Below, one piece after another: positions 38,569 to 48,273 of a stretch of DNA of 64,000 nucleotides; positions within the stretch are counted from its first letter, which is position 1, and each line of letters opens with the position of its first letter. Origin of the DNA: JAKAAZ01 sp963817855 (GTDB lineage Bacteria > Acidobacteriota > Terriglobia > Terriglobales > Acidobacteriaceae); assembly GCA_963817855.1 (NCBI GenBank), contig CAWFQA010000001.1, forward strand, positions 1,922,001 through 1,986,000, read 5' to 3'. Under the pieces are notes generated by a model. That model had not been told where the DNA came from and ran no database searches. It saw nothing but the letters and a program-made list of their open reading frames with translations. Made by a program: the position numbers and the translations under genes.

Positions 38569-39814
38569 TCAGAAGGGGTGCATGCTCAAGGTTGTGCCTT
38601 CGAAGAGATAGTCGCAGGGCTCAGTGCGCAGGGTGCCGTCATGCACAACGTATTTCTTTCGCTCGCCTGTGCTACGCGTGCTCCATAATGACACACCCGC
38701 ATAGGCGCCATCGCGCCGGACAATGTAGTAGATCATGTCCAGATAGCGCAATTTAGTCATGTCGTGGTTGTAATTGCGCACGATCCGTTGCAGCGCTTCC
38801 ATTCCAGCTTCCTTTGGAGTAGCGCCTTGGCGCATCTGGTCCACGATCGTATGCGCTCCCGCCACTTTGATGTTTTCCTCTCCGTTTCCGGTCGCGCCTG
38901 CCGAACCTACGTCCTGATCGGTGTAGCAACCCGCACCGATAATCGGCGAATCGCCCAGCCGCCCCGCAATCTTCCAGGCCAAACCGGATGTCGTGGTTGC
39001 TCCAGAAATTTCTCCCTTCGCATTCAAGGCGGAAACATGGATGGTCCCCGTGGTCGGCCACAGCACTTGCAGTATTGCCTCGCGTCGCAGGGGCCGGCCG
39101 GATTCCCATGCGGTCCGCCATGTCCAATAAGCGCTGCATTGCGGTCCTCACCATGGGCACATCCTCTGGAGCGGGATGGCGCGGCAGCATCATGGCCATG
39201 GGGCCACGCGCGGGTTTTTGGACGACGGGCGGTTTCCAGTCGGGACTGTCAATTCCCGGCCCCCACCATCCCACGCCGCGCTCCTTCCACAACAGCCAGA
39301 TTTTCCGCGCATCATCCGTCAACAAATCTTCTCGATGGAAACCTTCATCCACCGCAAATTTTTCAGCTCCGTTTCCCACAATCATCACGTGACCGGTGCG
39401 CCGCATCACCGTTTCCGCCAGAAGCCCGGCGTGGCGAATATTCTGGACGGCGCCGACTGCGCCGGCGCGCCGCGTTGGCCCGTGCATGACGCAGGCATCC
39501 AATTCCACTACTCCATCTTCATTCGGCAGCCCGCCCAGTCCCACGCTGTGATCGTTTGGATCATCCTCTCGCGCCTGGCAGATGTGCAGTGCGGCGTCGA
39601 GCGTGTCTGCACCGCGTTCCAGCATGGCGTACGCCTCGGCCACTGTATTATCCCCGGTTTCGCGGGTCACGATGACTGGTTTTTTGGGCGGTTGATAGTG
39701 TACCGGCAGGTCTTCTCGGACCTTCCCATCGGCGGCTTCGCCCACTCCGCTCCCAGCCACTCCCGCAGCCATCACTGCTGTGCGCGACAAAAAATCCCGG
39801 CGAGTTGTGGACAT
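38569..39814 (-). CDS. Glycosylasparaginase-like Ntn hydrolase, frameshifted
   Basis: About 414 residues when repaired. A Tat signal (TTRRDFLSRTAVMAAG) precedes an isoaspartyl-peptidase/aspartylglucosaminidase domain: LERGADTLDAALHICQAREDDPNDHSVGLGGLPNEDGVVELDA matches the glycosylasparaginase subgroup. The candidate nucleophile Thr of the beta subunit lies in GTIHVSALN. The frame breaks at a GGGG run, 39090-39093: removing one base gives MGIRPALRREAILQVLWPTTGT. Family members self-cleave and split GlcNAc from asparagine after the peptide has been removed. The location among fucosidases and a PNGase A homologue supports a role in N-glycan breakdown. An isoaspartyl peptidase role remains possible. 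Confidence 0.8.
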
Positions 39815-40124
39815 ACGTTTTCACCCCCAGTTTTCCAGATCAATGTATCAGAGCATGAGAACTCCATCCCCACGCGGTGTCCTATCCCATCACTCGGAAC
39901 ATCGACGCGCCGGAAAAATTCAGTCGTCTTAGCACGACATCCCTGTGTCGGATCGCCCACGGAACAGGAAAACGGTAGAATCAGGTCGCTGTTCAGTCGA
40001 CGTGCGGAACGACGGCCTGTCAATCGCACGCACAATTGTTGGCATCAAGAAGAAGCTTGAATCCGCAACGGTTTCAAGTCACGACGACGATTTCTACTCA
40101 GTCCTATTTTAAGGAGGCATTTGC
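39815..40124. other. Divergent intergenic region, glycosylasparaginase/GH18
   Basis: 310 bases. Apart from a TAAGGAGG ribosome site before 40125, I see no operator-like repeat, RNA gene or supported small gene. Confidence 0.5.
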
Positions 40125-41204
40125 ATGCGTACGCTTTGTATTCTGCTCGGACTTGCGATCAGCGCGCCGATCGTGCAGGCGCAACCGAAGGCGCTGTTTT
40201 ATATGACCAGCGGCCAGACCTCGGTGCAATCGTTCCTCGACCATGCCGACAAAATCGACATCCTGGTGCCGACCTGGTATTCGACCGATGTTCATGGGAT
40301 GGTATGGGGTGGTCCGAATCCGCAGGTGATGCAGGTGGCGCGCGAACATCATGTCGCGGTCATGCCGATCCTGAGCGGCAGCGCCATGGGGACTGCGGAG
40401 TACCACCAGTTCTTCAACGATGAAGCTGCGCGTCATGCGATGGATGAAGCCCTGATCCGCATCTGCAAGCAGAACGGCTATGTCGGGATCCAGTTCGACT
40501 TTGAAGACATCAACTGGCAAGACGGAGACGCGCTGTCGAAAACCGTGGCGGAAACTGCGGCGGCGTTGCATGCGGCGGGTTTTCAGCTCTCGATCGCTAC
40601 CGTTCCCAATGCACCCGGCTACCCAGGAGAAACGGCATATAGTGCGTGGATGTATCGCGATTGGCGCGGCGCGTACGACCTGAAGGCGCTGGCGCAATCC
40701 GCCGATCTGATCTGCCTGATGACCTACGATCAGCACACTGCCTACACGCCGCCCGGGCCCGTCGCGGGTTATCCGTGGGTGCTTGAAAATCTGAAATACG
40801 CGCTCGCTGTGGTGCCAAAAGACAAGCTCTCGCTCGGCATCCCGGTGTACGGCTATCACTGGTTCGCGGGAATGCCGGTTGGCGGTAAGAATGTACCGAA
40901 CAATTCCGCGGAATACATCGGCACGCCTGCGGCGATGCAATTAGCGCATGCCTACAACGCCAGGCTGCAGTGGGACCCCGAGGATAAAACCGCGTGGTTT
41001 TACTTCTATCGGGCACAGGATCGCGAGTACATCTTCTACACTGACGCGCGCACCTTTGCCGCGCGATACGACCTGGTGAAGCAGGACGGGCTGGAGGGTT
41101 TCTGTTCCTGGGTGCTGGGTGAAGAAGATCCGGCCATTTGGCAGATGTTGCCGTCACACGATCATGCTGCGGCGCAATCCACTGCGCAGCCGAGGAAGAA
41201 ATAG
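40125..41204 (+). CDS. GH18-family glycosidase (chitobiase/YaaH-like)
   Basis: 359 residues with a signal peptide ending near VQAQ. The TIM barrel carries the GH18 acid motif in VGIQFDFEDINW, with D125 and the proton-donor E127; the first Asp of the usual DxxDxDxE is replaced by Gly. LICLMTYDQHT and LGIPVYGYHWFAG are further GH18 landmarks. Relatives cut GlcNAc-GlcNAc linkages in chitobiose or N-glycan cores, while YaaH/SleL-like members act on peptidoglycan. A GlcNAc-kinase-like gene starts 4 bases after its stop, favouring release of GlcNAc for uptake. Confidence 0.75.
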   Translation: MRTLCILLGLAISAPIVQAQPKALFYMTSGQTSVQSFLDHADKIDILVPTWYSTDVHGMVWGGPNPQVMQVAREHHVAVMPILSGSAMGTAEYHQFFNDEAARHAMDEALIRICKQNGYVGIQFDFEDINWQDGDALSKTVAETAAALHAAGFQLSIATVPNAPGYPGETAYSAWMYRDWRGAYDLKALAQSADLICLMTYDQHTAYTPPGPVAGYPWVLENLKYALAVVPKDKLSLGIPVYGYHWFAGMPVGGKNVPNNSAEYIGTPAAMQLAHAYNARLQWDPEDKTAWFYFYRAQDREYIFYTDARTFAARYDLVKQDGLEGFCSWVLGEEDPAIWQMLPSHDHAAAQSTAQPRKK

Positions 41205-41208
41205 CTGC

Positions 41209-42147
41209 ATGGCATACTTTCTTGGTATCGATGCAGGCGCAACAAAAACCAACGGCGTCCTGGGCACGGAGTCTGATGTACTGGCGCGGGCCCAGGGCGG
41301 CTCTATCAAGGTCACGCGTGTCAGTGAAGCGAATGCTGAAACGCATGTGCAGGCAATTCTCGCGTCACTCGTCGAGCAATCCGGCATTGCGCTCAATTCA
41401 ATCTCAGGCACATGCGTCGGCTTGTCTGGCTTCGCGATTCCCAGCCTGGCCGACTGGGTGCGGAATGCCTTGACTTCCCGTGTGAGCGGACACATCGAAC
41501 TTTGCGGCGACGAACTGATTGCGCTCGATGCCGCGTTTCGTGGAGGGCGCGGCATTCTGGCGATCGCCGGAACGGGATCGCATGTAGTGGGTCGAACTCG
41601 CAATGGAGAATTGGTGCGCACCGGGGGGTGGGGTCCGGTGATGAGCGACCAGGGCGCCGGCAGCCGGATTGGGTTGCTCGCCCTGCGTGCAATGTTTCAT
41701 GCGCAGGATGCCTCGGAAGAAACATTGTTACTCCCGGCGATCCACGCGGCGTGGGGCACGCAGACGATCGGGGATTTAATCGAGCGCGGAAACAGCACTC
41801 CCGTCGTGGAGTTTTCGAAGCTAGCTCCGCTAGTCGCGGAAGCGGCTGCCGCGGGGGACACTGTTGCTCGAGGTGTGCTGCAACAGTCTGGCGAAGAACT
41901 TGCCGACTTAGTCCTGCTGGCAATGCGCAAGGGAAAGGTCGTTGAATCAACCCCGTCGTCAGCTTCCGTTGGGATTGCGCCGTGGAGGATCGCATTCACC
42001 GGCAGCGCCATCGAAAAAATTTCGTTGCTGCGGGAAAGCATGATCTCCACCATTCTTCAATCAGACCCTGCGGTGGAATTTCTCGCGCAACCGGCCGATC
42101 CGCCGCTGGGCGCGTTGTGGCGCGCGGCGCACATTTCTACTCCATAG
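41209..42147 (+). CDS. BadF/BadG-type sugar kinase, probable N-acetylglucosamine kinase
   Basis: 312 residues of the ASKHA fold: YFLGIDAGATKTNGVL is the phosphate-1 loop, GILAIAGTGSHVVGR the phosphate-2 region and WGPVMSDQGAGSRIGLLAL a segment typical of GlcNAc kinases in the BadF/BadG/BcrA group. It would make GlcNAc-6-phosphate in the cytoplasm. ATG 41209 is chosen because it follows the GH18 stop by 4 bases, giving translational coupling. The group also includes glucosamine kinases, so the sugar is likely but not certain. Confidence 0.78.
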   Translation: MAYFLGIDAGATKTNGVLGTESDVLARAQGGSIKVTRVSEANAETHVQAILASLVEQSGIALNSISGTCVGLSGFAIPSLADWVRNALTSRVSGHIELCGDELIALDAAFRGGRGILAIAGTGSHVVGRTRNGELVRTGGWGPVMSDQGAGSRIGLLALRAMFHAQDASEETLLLPAIHAAWGTQTIGDLIERGNSTPVVEFSKLAPLVAEAAAAGDTVARGVLQQSGEELADLVLLAMRKGKVVESTPSSASVGIAPWRIAFTGSAIEKISLLRESMISTILQSDPAVEFLAQPADPPLGALWRAAHISTP

Positions 42148-42293
42148 CCGGAGAACGTCGCTGAATTCCAACCTTAGATGACATTTGTCCTTGAACGGAT
42201 GCTGACACAGACAGTTATGTTTTGCCGCAGACCCTCGCGAGTTCACCGTGATATATTGGGCGCGCATCTTGGCAACACGAAAGGAAGTCCGTT

Positions 42294-44021
42294 ATGCAAA
42301 TGACAGCAACTTCTCCAAGTATGCGGCGGTTGACGTGGATTACCGCTGCGTTTTTGTTGGCGTCGGTGAGTGCGGTGGGTGCGCAGGTGGTACTTGCTCC
42401 CCCCACTCCACAGATTGGATCGTCGAACCCGGTGACCGCTGAACCGCATGTCCCGCGGCCCCACACCAAGCCCTGTGTCGTGCAATTGTTTCAGAATCTG
42501 GAATTCGCGGATTTCAACACCAAGCCCTTCAGCTATACTCCTCCCGCTGCCTGTCCGGGGCCGTGGGCGAAAGTCGTTTTCACAGCAGATTTCACAGTGA
42601 CCGAGGGCCGCCAGTTCGACCGCACTGCGGCATTCTATTTAGGCCACGCGAACATTTATTACGGCACGACTGCTGAACCTCGCGCAACGCTGAGCCCATC
42701 ATGGCATGTGGAGCGCGACGTGACCGATCTGACGCCGATCTTTAAAGCCGACCAGACTGGCGAAGCTAACATCGGGAATTTTGTCGGTGTATCCGGGGGT
42801 GTCACCTACAACGGCATTATTTATGCGAATGCCGCTCTGGAGTTTTATCCGGCCTCCTGGCAAGACGGCCCGGCCGTGACGCCGGATATCGTCGTTCCGG
42901 TGAATGGTCCTGGCGGCGATGCCGGCACGCTGAATACAACCTCTGATCAGATCACGCAGGTGCTGAATCTGCCGATGAACGTCGAGCGGGTCTATCTCGA
43001 CGTGATCGCGCAAAGCCAGTCGAACGACGAGTTCTGGATGTTCTGCGTCCCCAACGATCAAACCAGCCATCTTGAAAGCTGCGGCAACACCGCCTTCCGC
43101 GAGACAGAGGTGACCATCGACGGGAAACCTGCCGGTGTCGCGCCTGTCTATCCCTGGATTTATACCGGGGGCATTGATCCGTATCTGTGGGAGCCGATCC
43201 CTGGAGTGCAGACGCTCGACTTCAAACCATACCGCGTCGACCTCACTCCATTTGCCGGTGTTCTGGACGATGGCAATCCGCATACCATTGGCGTCGGCGT
43301 CTACAACGCGAATAGTTATTTTTTGGCGACGGCGAATCTGCTGGTGTATACCGACCACCGCAAACAGAAAATCACGGGCGGCATCCTGAGCAACACTCTT
43401 GCTGCGGCGCCAAGCCCTGTAGTTACAGAAAACATTACAACAGGCGCCGGGCCAAGCTATACCGGCAGCATCCTGGTCACATCGAAGCGCAACTTTAAAA
43501 TCAGCGGATATGTGAATACGTCGCACGGCCGCGTTGAGACGACGGTGCAGCAGAAGGTGGATTTCCGCAACAGGCAGGAATTTGATGTGAACGCCACCAC
43601 GGACGATCAAAACGCACAACAACTCACCACGGTCGATTCAGAAACCAATACCCGCGGCGGATATTCATCCGGGACCCTCGAAAAACACTTCTCGTATCCG
43701 ATCAACATCAACTATGCGTTTGTCGCGAATCCGGATGGCACCTACACGCAGACGGCATCGGTCGATCAACAGGATCTGGTCAATACATCGCAGCAGGTGA
43801 ATCGCTACCGGGCCTATGAAAGCAATCTGAGTAATGTAGTGAAGGCTGCCGACACACTCACCTTTGACGCCAACTTCAACGTCACAGGATCAACCGGAAG
43901 CAATACCACCCAGACCTACCGCTTCCATGACTCCTTTGGTCATTGCTACGATCGCACGCTCACCGCGGCAGACCATGTCCTGACCAATGTGAGCGGTGGT
44001 TATTGCGGAGACCACCACTGA
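42294..44021 (+). CDS. PNGase A-like peptide:N-glycosidase
   Basis: 575 residues with a signal peptide ending near VGAQ. The domain matches peptide-N4-(N-acetyl-beta-glucosaminyl)asparagine amidase A: TKPFSYTPPAACPGPWAKVVFTADFTVTEGRQFDRTAAFYLGHANIYYGTTAEP, then SWHVERDVTDLTPIF and LEFYPA. This amidase family, first known from plants, frees whole N-glycans from glycopeptides and, unlike PNGase F, tolerates core alpha-1,3-fucose. The C-terminal 200 residues are a beta-rich region I do not recognise. AAGGAAG lies before ATG 42294, and a terminator follows the stop. Confidence 0.82.
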   Translation: MQMTATSPSMRRLTWITAAFLLASVSAVGAQVVLAPPTPQIGSSNPVTAEPHVPRPHTKPCVVQLFQNLEFADFNTKPFSYTPPAACPGPWAKVVFTADFTVTEGRQFDRTAAFYLGHANIYYGTTAEPRATLSPSWHVERDVTDLTPIFKADQTGEANIGNFVGVSGGVTYNGIIYANAALEFYPASWQDGPAVTPDIVVPVNGPGGDAGTLNTTSDQITQVLNLPMNVERVYLDVIAQSQSNDEFWMFCVPNDQTSHLESCGNTAFRETEVTIDGKPAGVAPVYPWIYTGGIDPYLWEPIPGVQTLDFKPYRVDLTPFAGVLDDGNPHTIGVGVYNANSYFLATANLLVYTDHRKQKITGGILSNTLAAAPSPVVTENITTGAGPSYTGSILVTSKRNFKISGYVNTSHGRVETTVQQKVDFRNRQEFDVNATTDDQNAQQLTTVDSETNTRGGYSSGTLEKHFSYPININYAFVANPDGTYTQTASVDQQDLVNTSQQVNRYRAYESNLSNVVKAADTLTFDANFNVTGSTGSNTTQTYRFHDSFGHCYDRTLTAADHVLTNVSGGYCGDHH

Positions 44022-44052
44022 TACTTCAGTTACCAACTTCGCAGTAAGAAAC

Positions 44053-44082
44053 GGAGTTCGGTCGAAATGCCGAACTCCTTTT
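44053..44082 (+). terminator. Intrinsic terminator after PNGase A-like gene
   Basis: GGAGTTCGG (44053-44061) and CCGAACTCC (44070-44078) form a perfect 9-bp stem with an 8-base loop, followed by TTTT. Confidence 0.8.
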
Positions 44083-44295
44083 CGTTAGCAGGGTGCGCGC
44101 ATCAGGTCGCTTGCGGTATAAGTATCCTTCGGTTGTAGTTGAGAAATACGAGCGATGAAATTGCTGCCGATTTGTCGCGCTCGCCATCTGCGGCGCAGTT
44201 TTTGCGTGTCAAATGTGGGCGCGCCGTTAGAATTTCAATGACCGCATGTTCATCCACGCGAACGCACGTTCAACCTTGTCACTGGAGGATGCACC

Positions 44296-46353
44296 TTGAA
44301 ACGAGTTAGCCTGCCCTGTTTCCTTGTCATGATTCTCGCCTGCGGATTTTGTTTTCCGATGCACCTTACAGCTCAAGCTCAGACGGCGCTCCCAATTATG
44401 CCGTTGCCGTCGCATTTGGCCCAGGGGCAAGGTCAATTCTTGATTGACGGGAATTTCGGCGTTGCATTGCAGGGCTACACGGAACCCCGATTACGGCGGG
44501 CAACGCAGCGATTTCTGCTGACGCTGTCGCGGGAAACAGGCATTCCCCTCTGGCGTCAAGCGCAATTCAATCAGCCCAGCTTCATCATCAAAACTGGAGC
44601 AGCCAGCGACCCAGTCCAACAGCTGGGCGAGGACGAATCCTATCACCTGGAAATCTCCGCGAACCATGTTCAATTGACGGCGCCCAATCCGCTCGGCATT
44701 CTGCACGGACTGCAGACGTTTCTGCAGTTAGTTCGGACCACGCCTCAAGGCTTCAGCGTTCCCGTCGTTACCATCGACGACCAGCCGCGATTTCCATGGC
44801 GCGGATTGATGATCGATGTCAGCCGCCACTTTATTCCGGTTCCGGTGATTGAGCGGGATCTCGATGGAATGGAGGCAGTCAAGCTGAATGTCTTCCACTG
44901 GCATCTGTCCGATGACCAGGGTTTCCGCGCCGAAAGCAAAAAGCTGCCGCAGCTACAGGAAAAGGGATCGGACGGCCTGTACTATACGCAGGATCAGATT
45001 CGCGACGTGATCGAATACGCGCGCGACCGCGGAATCCGCGTCGTTCCTGAGTTCGATATGCCCTGTCACACCACGTCGTGGTTCGTCGGCTATCCGGAAT
45101 TGGGAAGCGGAAAGGGGCCGTATCAAATTGCGCGCCGGTATGGTGTGCTGGATGCCGCAATGGATCCGACGAAGGATTCCACCTACAAATTCCTCAATAC
45201 GTTTATCGGCGAGATGGCAGACCTTTTCCCCGATCCCTATTTTCATATCGGCGGCGATGAGTGCAACGGCAAAGAATGGAATGCCAACCCGGAGATTCAG
45301 GCATTCATGCACCAGCACGGCATCGCAAATAACGCAGCCCTGCAGGCCTATTTCACCGCCAAGGTGCAGAAGATCGTCGCCTCTCACCACAAGATTATGG
45401 AAGGCTGGGACGAAGTCCTGCAGCCTGAAACGCCAAAGGATGTCGTCATACAATCGTGGCGCGGATTAGCCTCGCTGGCACAAGCAGCGCGGCAAGGGAA
45501 CCGCGGCATGCTTTCGACTCCGTATTACCTGAATCTCGATCATCCAACGTCTGACTACTATCTCGCAGATCCACTGGGAGACCAGGCGGCTTCCTTGAAT
45601 GCCGAACAGAAGGCGCGCATTCTGGGCGGAGAGGCCTGCATGTGGAGCGAATATGTCGACCCGGAGACCATCAACAGCCAGATCTGGCCGTATCTGGCGG
45701 CGATCGCGGAGCGATTCTGGTCTCCACAAAACGTGCGGGATGTCGATTCCATGTATCAAAGACTCGCGATCGTCTCAGGAAAACTGAAGTATTACGGACT
45801 GAATTCCCAGGCAGACGTGAATGTCATGCTGCAGCGGATGAGCGGCGATCCGAATCCAGTTCCCTTGCAAGTTTTGGCGGCGGTCACGCAACCGCCCGTC
45901 GGATATAAGCGATATGATCTCGAAGGCGGCCCGAACTATGCAACGTTTACGCCTCTGAACCGGCTGGTCGATGCCGTCCATCCGGAGAGCCAGACCGCGC
46001 GTCAGTTCAACGATCTGGCAAAGCTGATCGCTGCAGGAAAGGCGACTCCGGCACAATGGGGGCAAGCCCGGCAATGGCTGACGCTTTGGCGGGATAACGA
46101 TGCGCAACTGCAGCCGCTGTTGAAGCAATCTTCGGTGACTGAGGAACTGGTTCCGCTCTCGCATGGCTTGAACCAGGTTGCCTTGATTGGATTGCAGGCA
46201 CTCGACGATCTCGAAAACAATCGCGCGGTGGACGCGAACGTTCGATCGCAAAATTTATCCGCACTCAAGACGGCTGCGCAGCCGCAGGCGGTCTTGGTCG
46301 ACATGGTGGCGCCCTCAGTGCAACTACTTGTCCAGGCGACGAGGACGCAGTAG
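44296..46353 (+). CDS. GH20 beta-N-acetylhexosaminidase
   Basis: 685 residues. The signal peptide (ending near TAQAQT) is followed by a GH20b domain and the catalytic barrel: FPWRGLMIDVSRHFIPV, LNVFHWHLSDDQGFR, IRVVPEFDMPCHT, and the catalytic pair D321-E322 in FHIGGDECNG. WRGLASLAQAARQG and GGEACMWSEYVDPE are also canonical. It removes terminal GlcNAc or GalNAc. TTG 44296 is chosen because GGAGG lies seven bases before it and the signal peptide begins there. A second fucosidase gene starts 60 bases after its stop and is probably co-transcribed. Confidence 0.9.
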   Translation: MKRVSLPCFLVMILACGFCFPMHLTAQAQTALPIMPLPSHLAQGQGQFLIDGNFGVALQGYTEPRLRRATQRFLLTLSRETGIPLWRQAQFNQPSFIIKTGAASDPVQQLGEDESYHLEISANHVQLTAPNPLGILHGLQTFLQLVRTTPQGFSVPVVTIDDQPRFPWRGLMIDVSRHFIPVPVIERDLDGMEAVKLNVFHWHLSDDQGFRAESKKLPQLQEKGSDGLYYTQDQIRDVIEYARDRGIRVVPEFDMPCHTTSWFVGYPELGSGKGPYQIARRYGVLDAAMDPTKDSTYKFLNTFIGEMADLFPDPYFHIGGDECNGKEWNANPEIQAFMHQHGIANNAALQAYFTAKVQKIVASHHKIMEGWDEVLQPETPKDVVIQSWRGLASLAQAARQGNRGMLSTPYYLNLDHPTSDYYLADPLGDQAASLNAEQKARILGGEACMWSEYVDPETINSQIWPYLAAIAERFWSPQNVRDVDSMYQRLAIVSGKLKYYGLNSQADVNVMLQRMSGDPNPVPLQVLAAVTQPPVGYKRYDLEGGPNYATFTPLNRLVDAVHPESQTARQFNDLAKLIAAGKATPAQWGQARQWLTLWRDNDAQLQPLLKQSSVTEELVPLSHGLNQVALIGLQALDDLENNRAVDANVRSQNLSALKTAAQPQAVLVDMVAPSVQLLVQATRTQ

Positions 46354-46413
46354 CTATCTTTGTGGTTGTGCGATTCAGGACAGTAACAAGCTTGGCTTCA
46401 GACAGGAGAACGC

Positions 46414-48219
46414 ATGCAGCGACGAGATTTCTGCAAGCTGATAGCCGCAACAGCCGCGTCCGCGGCTGTGCCTTCGATGGCGCAAACCGCGGATGATTCT
46501 CAGCCTTCAATGCCCGCTGGCTTCGACAAGTTCACCGAAGATTATGCCGCGTTTTGTGCCACGCCCGCGGATCAGCGAGTGTTCTATGCCTATGAGGGCG
46601 GCAAGATCATTCAGGAAAAGCTGGATGAAAAAACGTGGACTCCAACCGCCTGGGGTTCGGCGCCGGCTCTGCCCGTCCCCGGCGGTTCATGGGATGGCGT
46701 ACCCATGAATTCTCCGATTGCCGGTCTCTCCGGCGACGGACCGTACAAGCCAACCTGGGATTCTTTGCAGCAGTACGACGCGCCGGAATGGTATCGCGAC
46801 GCCAAGTTCGGCATCTGGGCCCATTGGAGTCCGCAGTGCGTTCCGGAGGCCGGCGACTGGTATGCCCGCAACATGTACATCCAGGGTTCCCATCAGAACA
46901 AATACCACCTGCAGCATTATGGGCCTCCATCCAAGTTCGGATACAAAGATTTGTGCCCGCAATGGACGCTGCTCAACTGGGAGCCGGACGCGCTGATCGA
47001 GCGCTACAAAAAAGCGGGGGCAAAGTTCTTTGTCGCGCTGGCCAATCACCACGACAGTTTCGATACCTGGGACTCGAAGCACCAGCCATGGAACGCCGCC
47101 AGGATCGGTCCGCATCGCGATGTGATTGCCACCTGGGCAGCGGCGGCGCGCAAGCAGGGACTGCGTCTCGGCGTCACCGTACATCAGGCACGCAACTGGT
47201 GGTGGTTTCAGCCGTCGCACGGAGCCGATAAGACAGCCACATTCGCGGGCGTTCCCTATGATGGGGACCTGGTGCAGGCGCAAGGGAAGGATCAGTGGTG
47301 GCAAGGGTTGGACCCGCAGGGCCTCTACGGCGCGAAGCATCCTCACAACGCGTTACCGGATGTTTCCTATGTAAAGAATTTCTACGATCGCACCCGCGAT
47401 CTGATCGATCAGCACAATCCTGACCTGCTCTACTTCGACAATGCTCTGCTTCCGCTGGGGTGGGGCGGCATGAACATCGGCGCCTACTTCTACAACCAAA
47501 ACATGAAAACCCATGGCGGAAAACTGGAAGGTGTCATCAACGTTAAGAACGTGCCCGATCACCTGGCCAAAGCTGTGGTCGCCGACTACGAACGCGGGCT
47601 GACCAGCGAAATTATGCCGCACGCGTGGCAATCGGAAACCTGCATCGGCGAATGGCATTACAATCGCGCACTGTTTGACAAGCCGGGAGAATACGGCGGC
47701 TACTTGAAGCCTCGCGACGTCATTCATTGGCTCATCGATACCGTTAGCAAGAACGGTACTTTTGTCCTGAACATTCCCGGCAAGCCGGACGGCACCATCG
47801 ACAGCAAAGAAATTGCGGTGCTCGATAAAATCACCGACTGGGTGCAGGTGAATGGCGAAGCGCTCTATTCCACGCGGCCATGGAAGATTTACGGTGAAGG
47901 ACCGAACGTGGTGAAGAGCGGCTCGTTTGAAGGCACCAGCATCAGCAAACTGGACGCGAAAGATATTCGGTTTACGCGGAATAAGGCCAACACGGTCATT
48001 TATGCCATTGCGCTCGGCTGGCCGGTGGGTGAGTTTGTGATCCAGTCGCTGGGAACATCGAATGCCACGCAGCCGGGAAAAATTGAACATGTGCAGCTGT
48101 TGGGCACCGATGAGAAGTTGAAATGGAAGCAGGCAGCCGACGGTCTGCGCGTAGAATTGCCGCATCGATATCAGCCAGTGAGCGACTTTGCCGCTGCCCT
48201 CAAGATTTCACTAGGGTAG
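46414..48219 (+). CDS. GH29 alpha-L-fucosidase 2
   Basis: 601 residues. A signal peptide (MQRRDFCKLIAATAASAAVP; an RR pair suggests Tat) precedes a GH29 barrel distinct from that at 36811: AKFGIWAHWSPQCVPEAGDWYARNMY, FFVALANHHDSFDTWDSKHQPWN, LGVTVHQARNWWWF, and the predicted nucleophile D342 in DLLYFDNALLP. It has a shorter C-terminal sandwich than fucosidase 1. Two different fucosidases suggest two linkage types, for example core and antennal fucose. AGGAGAA precedes ATG 46414. Confidence 0.85.
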   Translation: MQRRDFCKLIAATAASAAVPSMAQTADDSQPSMPAGFDKFTEDYAAFCATPADQRVFYAYEGGKIIQEKLDEKTWTPTAWGSAPALPVPGGSWDGVPMNSPIAGLSGDGPYKPTWDSLQQYDAPEWYRDAKFGIWAHWSPQCVPEAGDWYARNMYIQGSHQNKYHLQHYGPPSKFGYKDLCPQWTLLNWEPDALIERYKKAGAKFFVALANHHDSFDTWDSKHQPWNAARIGPHRDVIATWAAAARKQGLRLGVTVHQARNWWWFQPSHGADKTATFAGVPYDGDLVQAQGKDQWWQGLDPQGLYGAKHPHNALPDVSYVKNFYDRTRDLIDQHNPDLLYFDNALLPLGWGGMNIGAYFYNQNMKTHGGKLEGVINVKNVPDHLAKAVVADYERGLTSEIMPHAWQSETCIGEWHYNRALFDKPGEYGGYLKPRDVIHWLIDTVSKNGTFVLNIPGKPDGTIDSKEIAVLDKITDWVQVNGEALYSTRPWKIYGEGPNVVKSGSFEGTSISKLDAKDIRFTRNKANTVIYAIALGWPVGEFVIQSLGTSNATQPGKIEHVQLLGTDEKLKWKQAADGLRVELPHRYQPVSDFAAALKISLG

Positions 48220-48238
48220 GGTTATCCCTCTACACTAG
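48211..48238 (+). terminator. Imperfect hairpin after GH29 gene 2
   Basis: CTAGGGTAGGG and CCCTCTACACTAG can fold into a stem with mismatches, overlapping the stop codon of the fucosidase gene. No T-tract follows, so it is a weak candidate. Confidence 0.25.
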
Positions 48239-48273
48239 TGGGAGAAACGCTGTAGGAAAGAGACCGATCAACA

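Noticed and set aside
44155..44240. Tiny frame starting MKLLPICRARHLRR before the GH20 gene
   Set aside because: Fewer than 30 codons, no ribosome site and no secretion-like composition. It lies in the leader of the GH20 gene.
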